Of a DNA stretch of 53,794 nt, positions 35,391 to 43,216 are shown piece after piece (position 1 is the first letter of the stretch; each line of letters opens with the position of its first letter). The stretch is from JAKPPT01 sp964630305. GTDB taxonomy: Bacteria > Spirochaetota > Spirochaetia > Treponematales > UBA12059. The notes under the pieces were generated by a model. The model saw nothing but the letters and a program-made list of their open reading frames with translations. It ran no database searches and was not told the origin of the DNA. The DNA lies in NCBI GenBank assembly GCA_964630305.1, contig CAZVTR010000013.1, positions 1 to 53,794 of the forward strand, read 5' to 3'. The translations under genes were made by a program, and so were the position numbers.

Positions 35391-36692
35391 ATGTCAGATT
35401 TTACTATACCTTCACTTGGAAAGTGCACATTGCAATCGCCAATTAAACTCTCAAATGTTGTGGGTGATAGAATAGCTAATTATATACGCGACAGTGATCT
35501 CGTGCGGTATAACGTTCATGCCGATCTCAGTGCTATTGCTGATCCAACACAGTTTTTTGAAAAAGCAGGCCCCAGGGAAAAAATATACTTTGCGCCACAG
35601 CATGTGCATGCTGCAATTGTTACCTGCGGCGGACTGTGCCCGGGACTAAATGATGTTATCCGGTCCGTGGTGCGCTGTTTATGGTACCGATATGGGGTGC
35701 GGCGTATTAGCGGCATCCAGTTTGGATATCGAGGGCTGCTCCCAGAGTATGGATACGACATTAAGCCCCTTGATCCCGATATCGTTGATGATATTCACAA
35801 GCTTGGCGGCACTATACTGGGCTCATCACGCGGAGGCGGAGAACGCACTGCTGATATTGTAGATTCGCTCGAACGACTCAATATCAATATGCTCTTTACC
35901 ATAGGGGGAGACGGCACACAAAAAGGCTCACTTGCCCTTGCCGATGAAATTGAACGCCGCAATCTTAAAATATCCGTGATAGGTATTCCAAAAACTATTG
36001 ATAATGACCTTTTGTACGTTGACCGGAGCTTTGGATTTGATACCGCAGTTGCTCAAGCAAGCATGGCGGTAACTGCCGCTCATACCGAAGCACATTCATC
36101 GATAAACGGAATCGGTCTTGTAAAACTTATGGGACGGGAATCAGGTTTCATAGCGGTGCATACAGTACTCGCGGTGCATGAGGTGAATTTTGTACTCATA
36201 CCGGAAGTCGATTTTGACCTGGAAGGACCTAACGGGCTTTTTGTGCACCTGGAACAACGGCTCAAAGAACGGAACCATGCAGTAATTGTTGTTGCCGAGG
36301 GAGCAGGACAAAAGTTTGTACACGCAGAAGGAACCGATGCATCGGGCAATAAAAAGCTCGGAGATATCGGCTTGTATCTCAAGGATGCAATCACAGCATA
36401 TTTTAAGCAAAAAAATATCGAAATAAACATGAAATACATCGATCCAAGCTACATTATTCGGTCATCGCCCGCTACTCCCAGCGACTCGGTGTACTGTGAT
36501 CGTTTGGGGAGCAATGCAGTGCATGCAGCTATGGCAGGAAAGACAAAAATCATTATTGGCATGGTCAACAACGAATTTGTGCATATTCCTACGCAAATTG
36601 CCATAGCAGAGCGCAATAAAGTTGAGCCGGAATCGAGCCTATGGCGCGATGCAGTAGAAGCAACACGCCAGCCACTCTCGATGGTAAATTAA
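35391..36692 (+). CDS. pfk: ATP-type phosphofructokinase, long form
   Basis: 433 residues from ATG 35391, preceded by GGAGG (an in-frame TTG at 35385 is discarded). Phosphorylates fructose 6-phosphate in glycolysis. Group II enzyme of the trypanosome/spirochaete type: VTCGGLCPGLNDVIRS, GYRGLLPEYG, IGGDGTQKG (171-179), PKTIDND (200-206), GLVKLMGRESG and EGAG. The glycine after GGD (GGDG rather than GGDD) is the known mark of ATP instead of pyrophosphate use, although the Lys in PKTIDND is shared with PPi enzymes. Substrate donor is inferred. Confidence 0.88.
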   Translation: MSDFTIPSLGKCTLQSPIKLSNVVGDRIANYIRDSDLVRYNVHADLSAIADPTQFFEKAGPREKIYFAPQHVHAAIVTCGGLCPGLNDVIRSVVRCLWYRYGVRRISGIQFGYRGLLPEYGYDIKPLDPDIVDDIHKLGGTILGSSRGGGERTADIVDSLERLNINMLFTIGGDGTQKGSLALADEIERRNLKISVIGIPKTIDNDLLYVDRSFGFDTAVAQASMAVTAAHTEAHSSINGIGLVKLMGRESGFIAVHTVLAVHEVNFVLIPEVDFDLEGPNGLFVHLEQRLKERNHAVIVVAEGAGQKFVHAEGTDASGNKKLGDIGLYLKDAITAYFKQKNIEINMKYIDPSYIIRSSPATPSDSVYCDRLGSNAVHAAMAGKTKIIIGMVNNEFVHIPTQIAIAERNKVEPESSLWRDAVEATRQPLSMVN

Positions 36693-36733
36693 ACCCAGCC
36701 TGGGCTCTATTGTTTACTTATACTATTGTTTAG

Positions 36734-37210
36734 TTATATTTGTTCAAATTGTGATTCATCTTTAATAAATTCAGGGAAGCAGTAGCAGATTGTCCCTGTA
36801 CGGGTCACTCTAATTTCCGCAACATGTTTGGCAACAAGTTTTTCAAGCACCTCTTTAGCTCTATCAATATCGATATTTGCTTCCATTGCAAGGAGACTCG
36901 GAGTTACTGTGCCATTGTTGGCTTTTGCAAGGCGCAAAGTAATAGTTTCTGGAGTTGGTAAGTTTGCTTTCTGCATTTGCATTCCATACATACTGTTTTG
37001 CAGTTGCTTTTGCTGAATAAGCTTAAAATTTGCAGCATTAACCTGGGAAGGAAGCGTAAAAAAGTCGTAAAGTGAACCAACCATTCCAAGTCCGCCTGTA
37101 AACATCCAGAGCAGCCCGGTTGGGATTTTACCCAAATAAAAGCGATGAAACCCTAACGCTCCAAAACCAGATAGAAACCATAAGAGATAAGCAATACCTA
37201 CATTGTACAT
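36734..37210 (-). CDS. TM2-domain membrane protein with C-terminal helical domain
   Basis: 158 residues. Residues 4-55 are a TM2 domain: two membrane helices with FLSGFGALGFHRFYLGKIPTGLLWMFTGGLG. A charged linker rich in Gln and Met follows (60-85) and then a small helical, possibly winged-helix domain (TITLRLAKANNGTVTPSLLAMEANIDIDRAKEVLEKLVAK). The combination suggests a membrane-tethered binding protein. GGGAG before the ATG. Transcribed away from the Zn-peptidase gene only by 80 bases. Confidence 0.75.
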   Translation of the reverse strand: MYNVGIAYLLWFLSGFGALGFHRFYLGKIPTGLLWMFTGGLGMVGSLYDFFTLPSQVNAANFKLIQQKQLQNSMYGMQMQKANLPTPETITLRLAKANNGTVTPSLLAMEANIDIDRAKEVLEKLVAKHVAEIRVTRTGTICYCFPEFIKDESQFEQI

Positions 37211-37291
37211 AGCAACTCCCTGTAACTATACGCATGTATTATACTGATTTTTTTTACATGAGTCGATAATTATTATCGCTTTATCACTACA

Positions 37292-38341
37292 CTATGCTGC
37301 TTGTTTGTGCGGAATCTGAATAAGCTTTTTATGATCTAACTCCCAATCTTTAATAAAAGCATCAAGTATAGCATCTGCTTTTTTATATTCATCTTGTACC
37401 ACTAATGATAGCAGCTTAAAAATTTCTCTGCTCTCAGGATACATAGCCAAAAATGCTTCAATTGTTTGCACAGTCTTACCAGATTTCTGTTGTGCCTGTA
37501 TCGTATAGATAAGCCGCTCAAAATAGTACTTGCACGATTCAAGCGCAATCACGCTCATTGCCCAGGTAACGGTATTAGGTTTTTCGGCATTATATGTTTT
37601 GATATAACGGAGAACATGCTCATTCGCTTTTTGCATTGTGTTTTCACGATTACTTTTGCTGTTACGCCATGCATCGGTTATATCATAAAACACTAAGATA
37701 GTTTCAGAGCTTTCACGGGTCATCAGAATTGTTGCGGAATCAATATTATCTTCCTGCCAACTTCTCAGCACAAACGTTTCAAACGGAGTCAATTTGTATA
37801 CTGGTTCAAGACACTGTTCAATAAAAACAGCCTCCATATGAATAGCATCTGCCTCAAACCAGTTTCGTTCCATTCTATCCTGACCTAGTTCAATGAATTT
37901 ATTATGCCCTGTTATCAGGTATGAATAAAAATGAGTGAATTCATGAATCAGTATTGCCATGGCAAGCGATGGTCGCACCTTGTAGATTGATAACACACCA
38001 TTAGACAATGATATTCCTACAGAGTTATCAGTTTTAATAAAGAACATTGCACCCGATAAAATTTCATTAGACGCCAGATCAATTGAAAACCCAATTCTCC
38101 CTCTGGTGATTTCTTTAGCAACCCGATTCCAGACCTCTTTGAGCCCTTTATCCCGAGCGTGAGTTTTTATGAGCTTATCAATTGTCATGAGCAAACTATT
38201 AACAAGCTCACTGGCTTCCGATTCTGATAGTGTTGGTATCACCACATTTTCTTCAGAATGAGCTGCGGAGGGAACTGCAGGCTGGCTGACACATGATACA
38301 AAAAGTAAAACCGAACACACTAAAACAGTTAGCTTTTTCAT
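37292..38341 (-). CDS. Lipoprotein with HExxH zinc-peptidase motif
   Basis: 349 residues. Lipobox LLFVSC (Cys17). The motif HEFTH is at 133-137, with NWFEADAIHME downstream giving a possible third ligand Glu163, so this may be a gluzincin-type zinc peptidase on the cell surface or in the periplasm. The rest is helical; no family recognised. AAGGAAG ribosome site. Monocistronic. Confidence 0.65.
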   Translation of the reverse strand: MKKLTVLVCSVLLFVSCVSQPAVPSAAHSEENVVIPTLSESEASELVNSLLMTIDKLIKTHARDKGLKEVWNRVAKEITRGRIGFSIDLASNEILSGAMFFIKTDNSVGISLSNGVLSIYKVRPSLAMAILIHEFTHFYSYLITGHNKFIELGQDRMERNWFEADAIHMEAVFIEQCLEPVYKLTPFETFVLRSWQEDNIDSATILMTRESSETILVFYDITDAWRNSKSNRENTMQKANEHVLRYIKTYNAEKPNTVTWAMSVIALESCKYYFERLIYTIQAQQKSGKTVQTIEAFLAMYPESREIFKLLSLVVQDEYKKADAILDAFIKDWELDHKKLIQIPHKQAA

Positions 38342-38473
38342 AATTTCTTCCTTAAATTAGAGATTATATTTTGCTGATGGGATGTTTATGCTTGAAACTA
38401 GCTCTTAGTATATCACAGGAAAGAGAAGATCACAAAATTAATTTATTTAATATTGAGGGCAGGGTTTATAGTG

Positions 38474-38628
38474 AACAGAGAGGCGCCGATCGGACCCCGG
38501 CTGCGGGGCACCGACTTGCTTCCAGCCTGGTTTATTCTCAATAAACAGAGAGGCGCCGATCGGACCCCGGCTGCGGGGCACCGACTTGCTACCAACCTGG
38601 TTTATTCTCAATAAACAGAGAGGCGCCG
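38474..38628 (-). repeat. 70-bp tandem repeat copying the 3' end of tRNA-Cys
   Basis: Two complete 70-bp units (38474-38543, 38544-38613; only two differences in the second half) and a partial third that runs into tRNA-Cys. Each unit carries the last 14 bases of the tRNA (TCCGATCGGCGCCT on the minus strand) plus CTCTGTT. It also holds a GC-rich stem CCCCG/CGGGG and a 7-bp stem GTTTATT/AATAAAC with a CTC loop. The tRNA 3' end is therefore present three times in a row, 70 bases apart. This may be repeated att-site-like scars of integration, or an amplified 3' trailer. No integrase gene is nearby. Confidence 0.75.
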
Positions 38629-38692
38629 ATCGGATTTGAACCGATGCATAAAGGTTTTGCAGACCTCTCCCTTACCACTTGGGTACGGCGCC
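38621..38692 (-). tRNA. tRNA-Cys (anticodon GCA)
   Basis: 72 bases. Acceptor GGCGCCG / CGGCGCC, anticodon loop CTGCAAA (GCA), T-arm ATCGGTTCAAATCCGAT, discriminator U as is normal for tRNA-Cys. CCA is not encoded. Confidence 0.96.
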
Positions 38693-38870
38693 TGGCACTT
38701 CAAAAGAAGTGTACATACCATAGCAAGTTTTGAATAAAAAGTAAAGTATTCAAATTCCTCATTATTGAAGAATATAATAATTATTACCTTCAATTGCTAA
38801 TATACTGAGTTTCCTTTCTTGTGATGACACGCTTCGAGCTATAGTGTATTGTGTTTTCGAGAGCACTATC

Positions 38871-39743
38871 ATGTCAGCAGATGCAAATGAGAATATACTC
38901 AAACTGTTTTCCAACATTCGAGATCGAACGTATGCACATGAAGGACGTTGTGTCTGTGAAGGGCGCATTGTCATCGAAAAAGCGTTACAGAACAATATTG
39001 AACTTGAAGCGCTGCTATGTACAGAAATACGGCTCTCGGAGTACCAGGCTCTATGCAATGGCTACCCTGCAGGCAGGTCTGTCCCTATCATTGGAAAACC
39101 GCATGCTGAAATTGAAAGACTTGCTGGTTTTGACTTCCACCGCGGCGCGCTTGCTATTGCCCGCCGGCCAGCCATTCCAGAACTAAAGGAACCTGATACA
39201 AGTCCCGCACGTTCCATATCGCCCGAGGCATTGCATACGCTCACTGGAAACGTACTGGTACTCTGGCAGGTGACCGATCCGGACAATCTAGGGACACTCA
39301 TTCGTTCTGCATCGGCATTGGGGGCTCGTGCAATAATCCTTGGACCAGGCTCTGCAGACCCATTCTGCCGCAAGGCACTGCGAACCAGCATGGGTTGTGC
39401 TTTTTCTATGCCGATTTTTCTTGTACAAAATGCTGCTGCACTCTGTGTATATGCTGGGCTTGCAAACGCAATCCTCATAGCGGCATGCCCTGTATCTGCG
39501 AATACAACTGCTCCATCACCCAGCCGAAACAGTAAGCTTTTGCTCGAACCGTGCGCTAAAACAAACACTGCAGCAACAAAACTCACAAAGCCAATCTGGC
39601 TCATCCTGGGGAATGAAGGATGGGGACTCCCGGATAATCTCATAGCAAGCGTACACTATAAAGCTGCAATTCCGATGCATAACAGCACCGATTCGCTCAA
39701 TGTAGCTGCAGCTGGTGCAATTTTAATGTATGAGTTGTTTTAA
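38871..39743 (+). CDS. SpoU/TrmH-family RNA 2'-O-methyltransferase
   Basis: 290 residues from ATG 38871; a GTG at 38844 would sit inside a TATAGT -10-like box (38840-38845) and is rejected. N-terminal substrate-binding region (to about 90) and SPOUT knot domain with motif 1 DPDNLGTLIRSASALGA, motif 2 LGNEGWGLPD and motif 3 IPMHNSTDSLNVAAAGAILMYE. It uses SAM to methylate a ribose in rRNA or tRNA. A variable insert of about 40 residues (ANTTAPSPSRNSKLL...) precedes motif 2. Confidence 0.88.
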   Translation: MSADANENILKLFSNIRDRTYAHEGRCVCEGRIVIEKALQNNIELEALLCTEIRLSEYQALCNGYPAGRSVPIIGKPHAEIERLAGFDFHRGALAIARRPAIPELKEPDTSPARSISPEALHTLTGNVLVLWQVTDPDNLGTLIRSASALGARAIILGPGSADPFCRKALRTSMGCAFSMPIFLVQNAAALCVYAGLANAILIAACPVSANTTAPSPSRNSKLLLEPCAKTNTAATKLTKPIWLILGNEGWGLPDNLIASVHYKAAIPMHNSTDSLNVAAAGAILMYELF

Positions 39744-39855
39744 AGCCATTTTTGCTCGTTCTGTAAAATCATTATGAAAACACAGTTTTTTACACTGCAT
39801 TGTGCTATACTATATGTATCAATTGTGTTTCCTGGTTTTAACCAAGGAGGTTTTT

Positions 39856-41994
39856 ATGAAAAAAGTGGTATTTACAACTATCATTGCTATATTGCTAGTA
39901 AGCTGCAGTGCTCCTATTATTCGTTCAGGCAAAGCAGACATCGAAATTGCTCTGGGCGGCGTTATACCGCAGATAAGTCAGGATGATAGAGCATTTGTGT
40001 CTGGAACGAAAGCAATTACACCAAATACCCTTACAATACGTGCCACAATCACTGGCGAACAGTATTCAAAAACAATTAAAGTACCGGTACTTACATCCAC
40101 TACGCTGCTTACGGGGCTTCCCGCTTATGAACCCCTCACAATAACTCTCGAAGCGCTTGATTATGAAGAAACACCGATTACTAGCTGGACAAGCACAGTA
40201 ACACTTAACCCAGGACGAAACAGCATACGCGCCATTATGAAACCCGTTGATCCCGTTGTTAATTACCCAGTAGGCGTTGGCGGGGTCAATATTCCATTTG
40301 GAAAAGCACGATTCTACCGCTATTACCACGACAACTTTAACATGATCTGGCTTACACAAATGCTTAAGGCAGAAACATATGGCAGGGGCAGTATTTGGAT
40401 GGGTGTGTACAATGAAAACTGGGAACCTCTTGAAACTATAATAACCGAAAGCAAAGCCGATGGCTGGGCTGTATTTGATTTTACTGGTTCAGAAACCATT
40501 GTCTACATAGCACTCGCCTATATTCGGTCGGACGGCTACCCGCCAAATCCTTCTGGCATGCAGGTTGACCTAACTATAAAGGATGCCTATTTTGTAAATC
40601 CGCAAGCTGCAACAAATGGAAGCGGTACAAGCAATAATCCTTTTAATCTCTCAGGATTTTCCGCAAACATAAATGATAGACCAAATGCAGCTTTTTTTCT
40701 TGGGCAGGGCACATACAGTGCTATTAATATTAATGGTGAACAATGGCTTTTGGGAGGTTTTGATTCATCAAACTGGAAAAAACGCACCCCCCGCACTAGT
40801 GTGTTTACAACACAAACCAATGTCCCTGCAATAACTCTCAACAGTTCAGTTGCTACCAATGTTCTCGACGGCCTCACGGTGCGCACAGATTATCCTAATG
40901 AACTTGCAACCGCTATTGTATACAATGGTATGGGAAGTCTCTCTATCCTCAACTGTGAGATTGTAGGCGTTACGTCACAAACAGTTACATCAAACCTTGA
41001 ATGCATAGCCCTTAATGCAAGTCTAAGTAGTAATGGGACTATATTTATTTACAACAGCACAGTGAGCGGCGGAACTGTTACAAGCTTGGGTAATAATAAT
41101 ATTACGCTATCTGCAATAAAAATCCAATCACCTGTAGTGCTAACAGTTTTGCGCAGTACAGTTGATGGAGGCACCATACGTTCACTGCAAGCATCAAGTA
41201 TCAATTTAAGTCTGCAAACTTCTGCTATTGATATTAATGTTGGTAATGATTCTTATACTGATGCGATTATAGCCTCAAGTTTCATTTGGGGCGGCGTCAT
41301 TAACAGTAATCTAATATCACCGCGCACACAAGCTTGTATATTTGGAGATTACAGCAATGTTTACATTACTTCCTCAATACTAAGCGCAGGGTATATCAGT
41401 TATACAGGAACTAGCGGCAGCGTTTGGATGACTGCACTTGGAAATTATAGCTATGGAGCTGCATCTCTTATACTTGCAGGTTCCATTATTGATGCAGGCT
41501 ATTTTGAAACCGCAAGCAGCAGCGCAGTAGCGGCTGCGTATGAGCAACAGAGCACGATCAGCGCTACAATAGCTAGCTCTGTTTTTATTACCAATAACAG
41601 CAGCTATAATGAAATTATCCCGACACCTCTGTATCGCATGACTGATGTGTTACCCCCCAATCTGCTTGATTGTGCATTTATCGGACCAGTCCAGGATGCA
41701 TATGATGTAGCATCACTTAGCTATAAACCACTATCAGGAACTGCACTTGTACCTCTTTCTTACGATATTTCCAGCTTATTTGTCACGTACACTCACCCCA
41801 CATCATTTGCACAATTTTTTGCAAACAATTGGAAACCAGCAGGCGCGCTCAGAGGGCTTAAAACAACAACACTTCCTGCATCATGGGGACTCAACTCTAC
41901 TTTACTTTCTCCATATCCCTACCTGATTATTGATCTGGAAAACAATGTAAGACCTGCTGATGCTCCATGGGCATTAGGACCGTACCAAAATTAA
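39856..41994 (+). CDS. Large lipoprotein with parallel beta-helix
   Basis: 712 residues. ATG 39856 with AAGGAGGT ahead; lipobox LLVSC (Cys17). The N-terminal 230 residues look like beta-sandwich adhesin-type modules (TIRATITGEQYSKTIKVPVL...). From about 245 the segment NPQAATNGSGTSNNPFNLSGF opens a right-handed beta-helix (DUF1565-like), with short repeats such as VLDGLTVRTD, LSILNCEIVG, IFIYNSTVSG and VLRSTVDGG up to about 640. Such proteins are usually surface adhesins or polysaccharide-binding proteins. Function not defined. Confidence 0.75.
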   Translation: MKKVVFTTIIAILLVSCSAPIIRSGKADIEIALGGVIPQISQDDRAFVSGTKAITPNTLTIRATITGEQYSKTIKVPVLTSTTLLTGLPAYEPLTITLEALDYEETPITSWTSTVTLNPGRNSIRAIMKPVDPVVNYPVGVGGVNIPFGKARFYRYYHDNFNMIWLTQMLKAETYGRGSIWMGVYNENWEPLETIITESKADGWAVFDFTGSETIVYIALAYIRSDGYPPNPSGMQVDLTIKDAYFVNPQAATNGSGTSNNPFNLSGFSANINDRPNAAFFLGQGTYSAININGEQWLLGGFDSSNWKKRTPRTSVFTTQTNVPAITLNSSVATNVLDGLTVRTDYPNELATAIVYNGMGSLSILNCEIVGVTSQTVTSNLECIALNASLSSNGTIFIYNSTVSGGTVTSLGNNNITLSAIKIQSPVVLTVLRSTVDGGTIRSLQASSINLSLQTSAIDINVGNDSYTDAIIASSFIWGGVINSNLISPRTQACIFGDYSNVYITSSILSAGYISYTGTSGSVWMTALGNYSYGAASLILAGSIIDAGYFETASSSAVAAAYEQQSTISATIASSVFITNNSSYNEIIPTPLYRMTDVLPPNLLDCAFIGPVQDAYDVASLSYKPLSGTALVPLSYDISSLFVTYTHPTSFAQFFANNWKPAGALRGLKTTTLPASWGLNSTLLSPYPYLIIDLENNVRPADAPWALGPYQN

Positions 41995-42008
41995 TTAAAA
42001 GTAACTCT

Positions 42009-42078
42009 CTGGCGCTGCATAATATGTGAAAACTTATATGTTTTATACAATCATTATTCACATACTTAGCAGCACCAG
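42009..42078. other. Long imperfect inverted repeat after the beta-helix gene
   Basis: Two 22-base arms (42009-42030 and 42057-42078) match at 18 of 22 positions plus one G-U, enclosing 26 bases. No T-run. It lies in the 185-base gap before the glycosyltransferase, and could be an mRNA 3' structure. I tested it by eye as an integron attC site and found no matching core boxes. Confidence 0.4.
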
Positions 42079-42179
42079 GAAAGTAATGACAGTGAACATC
42101 AGCTTTTAATAAATAGTTAATTAAAACCTCACAATACATTAACGCTCCTCGTACACACTTTGCACAGGGAGGCTATTCC

Positions 42180-43211
42180 ATGAACATAGCATATTCCTGT
42201 GCCGGAGAAGGTTTTGGCCATGCAGCACGAGTTGCAGCACTCTATCCTGCGCTGAGCGAACATCATACCGTAACCCTGTTTATACCTGTCCCGGTTCAAG
42301 ACTTTATACAAGAACGATTGGGGTCTGTCCCGCTCATAACCATCCCCTGCCTTGAGTTTGAAAAAAAAGATAACACTATTCTGTTCTGGAAGACACTCAT
42401 TACAAACATGCGCCGCATCCCCCAATGTCTGCGTGCAGTCATAAAGCTTGCGCGCATGCTCAGAGAGCTCGATATCGATCTCATCATTTCTGATTTTGAC
42501 CCACTACTTCCCCGTGCCGCAAAGCTTGCAGGGATACCGGTAATCCAGCTCAACCACCCTGGCATTGTGCGTCGCTTTATTTCATGGGATCCGAGGAGCT
42601 GGTTTACCGCACTTGCCGCCCGACTGCTCGAAGGTCCGGCAGACAGACGTATCTATGTTTCTTTTTTTGGCGGCGATGCTGGCCCAATCATCAGGAAAAG
42701 TCTTCTCGTAGAAGAGCACTCTGCGAATGGTAAAATTGTAGTAAATGTCAAAGGCAAAGCACGAAAAAAAATAGTACCTGTTCTTGAATCACAGCCTGGC
42801 CTGCAATATGAACTATTTCCCCGGTCAGAAGGCGGCTTTGACCGCGCACTCGCGTCCTGCAGCGGCGTTATCACCACTGCAGGACATCAGACTATTTCAG
42901 AAGCACTCGTCCTTGGCAAACCACTGCTCGTTATCCCTCAGCATGCACAATACGAGCAATTACTCAATGCAAAAATGCTCGTCGCATCTAAAAGAGGCAC
43001 CTTCTGCTTTATAGAAAACTTAGGAACTGCACTCCCCTGCTTTCTGAAAAGATTGTCGTCATTTACCAGCTCTCACCCCAAGCCCGCCTGGCTCATTGAT
43101 CACGATGATTATAAACAGCTTATATTTCTTTTAGAGCGCACCATCACGCGGCTCTGTAAAAAATATCATCAGTATGAAAACACAAAGCAGTATATGGTGT
43201 CGAATCAGTAA
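42180..43211 (+). CDS. MurG/GT1-like glycosyltransferase
   Basis: 343 residues with a GT-B fold. N-terminal loop YSCAGEGFGHAARVAAL, then LIISDFDPLLPRAAKLAGIPVIQLNHPG. The nucleotide-sugar-binding C-terminal part has ITTAGHQTISEALVLGKPLLVIPQHAQYEQLLNA, typical of MGT/MurG-like enzymes. It probably transfers a sugar onto a membrane lipid or surface polymer. Its last 142 bases are repeated, 91% identical, beyond the peptide cluster (49042-49182). The stop codon is six bases from the stop of the converging ABC exporter. GGGAGG ribosome site. Confidence 0.8.
   Translation: MNIAYSCAGEGFGHAARVAALYPALSEHHTVTLFIPVPVQDFIQERLGSVPLITIPCLEFEKKDNTILFWKTLITNMRRIPQCLRAVIKLARMLRELDIDLIISDFDPLLPRAAKLAGIPVIQLNHPGIVRRFISWDPRSWFTALAARLLEGPADRRIYVSFFGGDAGPIIRKSLLVEEHSANGKIVVNVKGKARKKIVPVLESQPGLQYELFPRSEGGFDRALASCSGVITTAGHQTISEALVLGKPLLVIPQHAQYEQLLNAKMLVASKRGTFCFIENLGTALPCFLKRLSSFTSSHPKPAWLIDHDDYKQLIFLLERTITRLCKKYHQYENTKQYMVSNQ
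43070..43211 (+). repeat. Left copy of the glycosyltransferase 3' end flanking the peptide cluster
   Basis: 142 bases, matching 49042-49182 with 11 substitutions and one 1-base deletion. Seven of the 11 substitutions are synonymous, including the stop codon TAA/TAG; the other four are Pro/Leu, Asp/Glu, Leu/Val and His/Gln. Homology stops right at the stop codon. Confidence 0.9.
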
Positions 43212-43216
43212 AACAT

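Noticed and set aside
35391..36692. Pyrophosphate-dependent phosphofructokinase
   Set aside because: The donor-site motif reads GGDG, not GGDD, which points to ATP, although PKTIDND alone would be ambiguous.
38474..38628. CRISPR array or integron attC array
   Set aside because: Period is 70 bases, units are nearly identical with no variable spacer, and the attC core boxes (GTTRRRY / RYYYAAC) are missing; the repeats copy the tRNA 3' end.
39062..39643. 193-codon antisense frame inside the SpoU methyltransferase
   Set aside because: Shadow of a gene with all three SPOUT motifs.
42009..42078. Integron attC site
   Set aside because: The inverted-repeat shape is suggestive but no core boxes flank it and no integrase is near.
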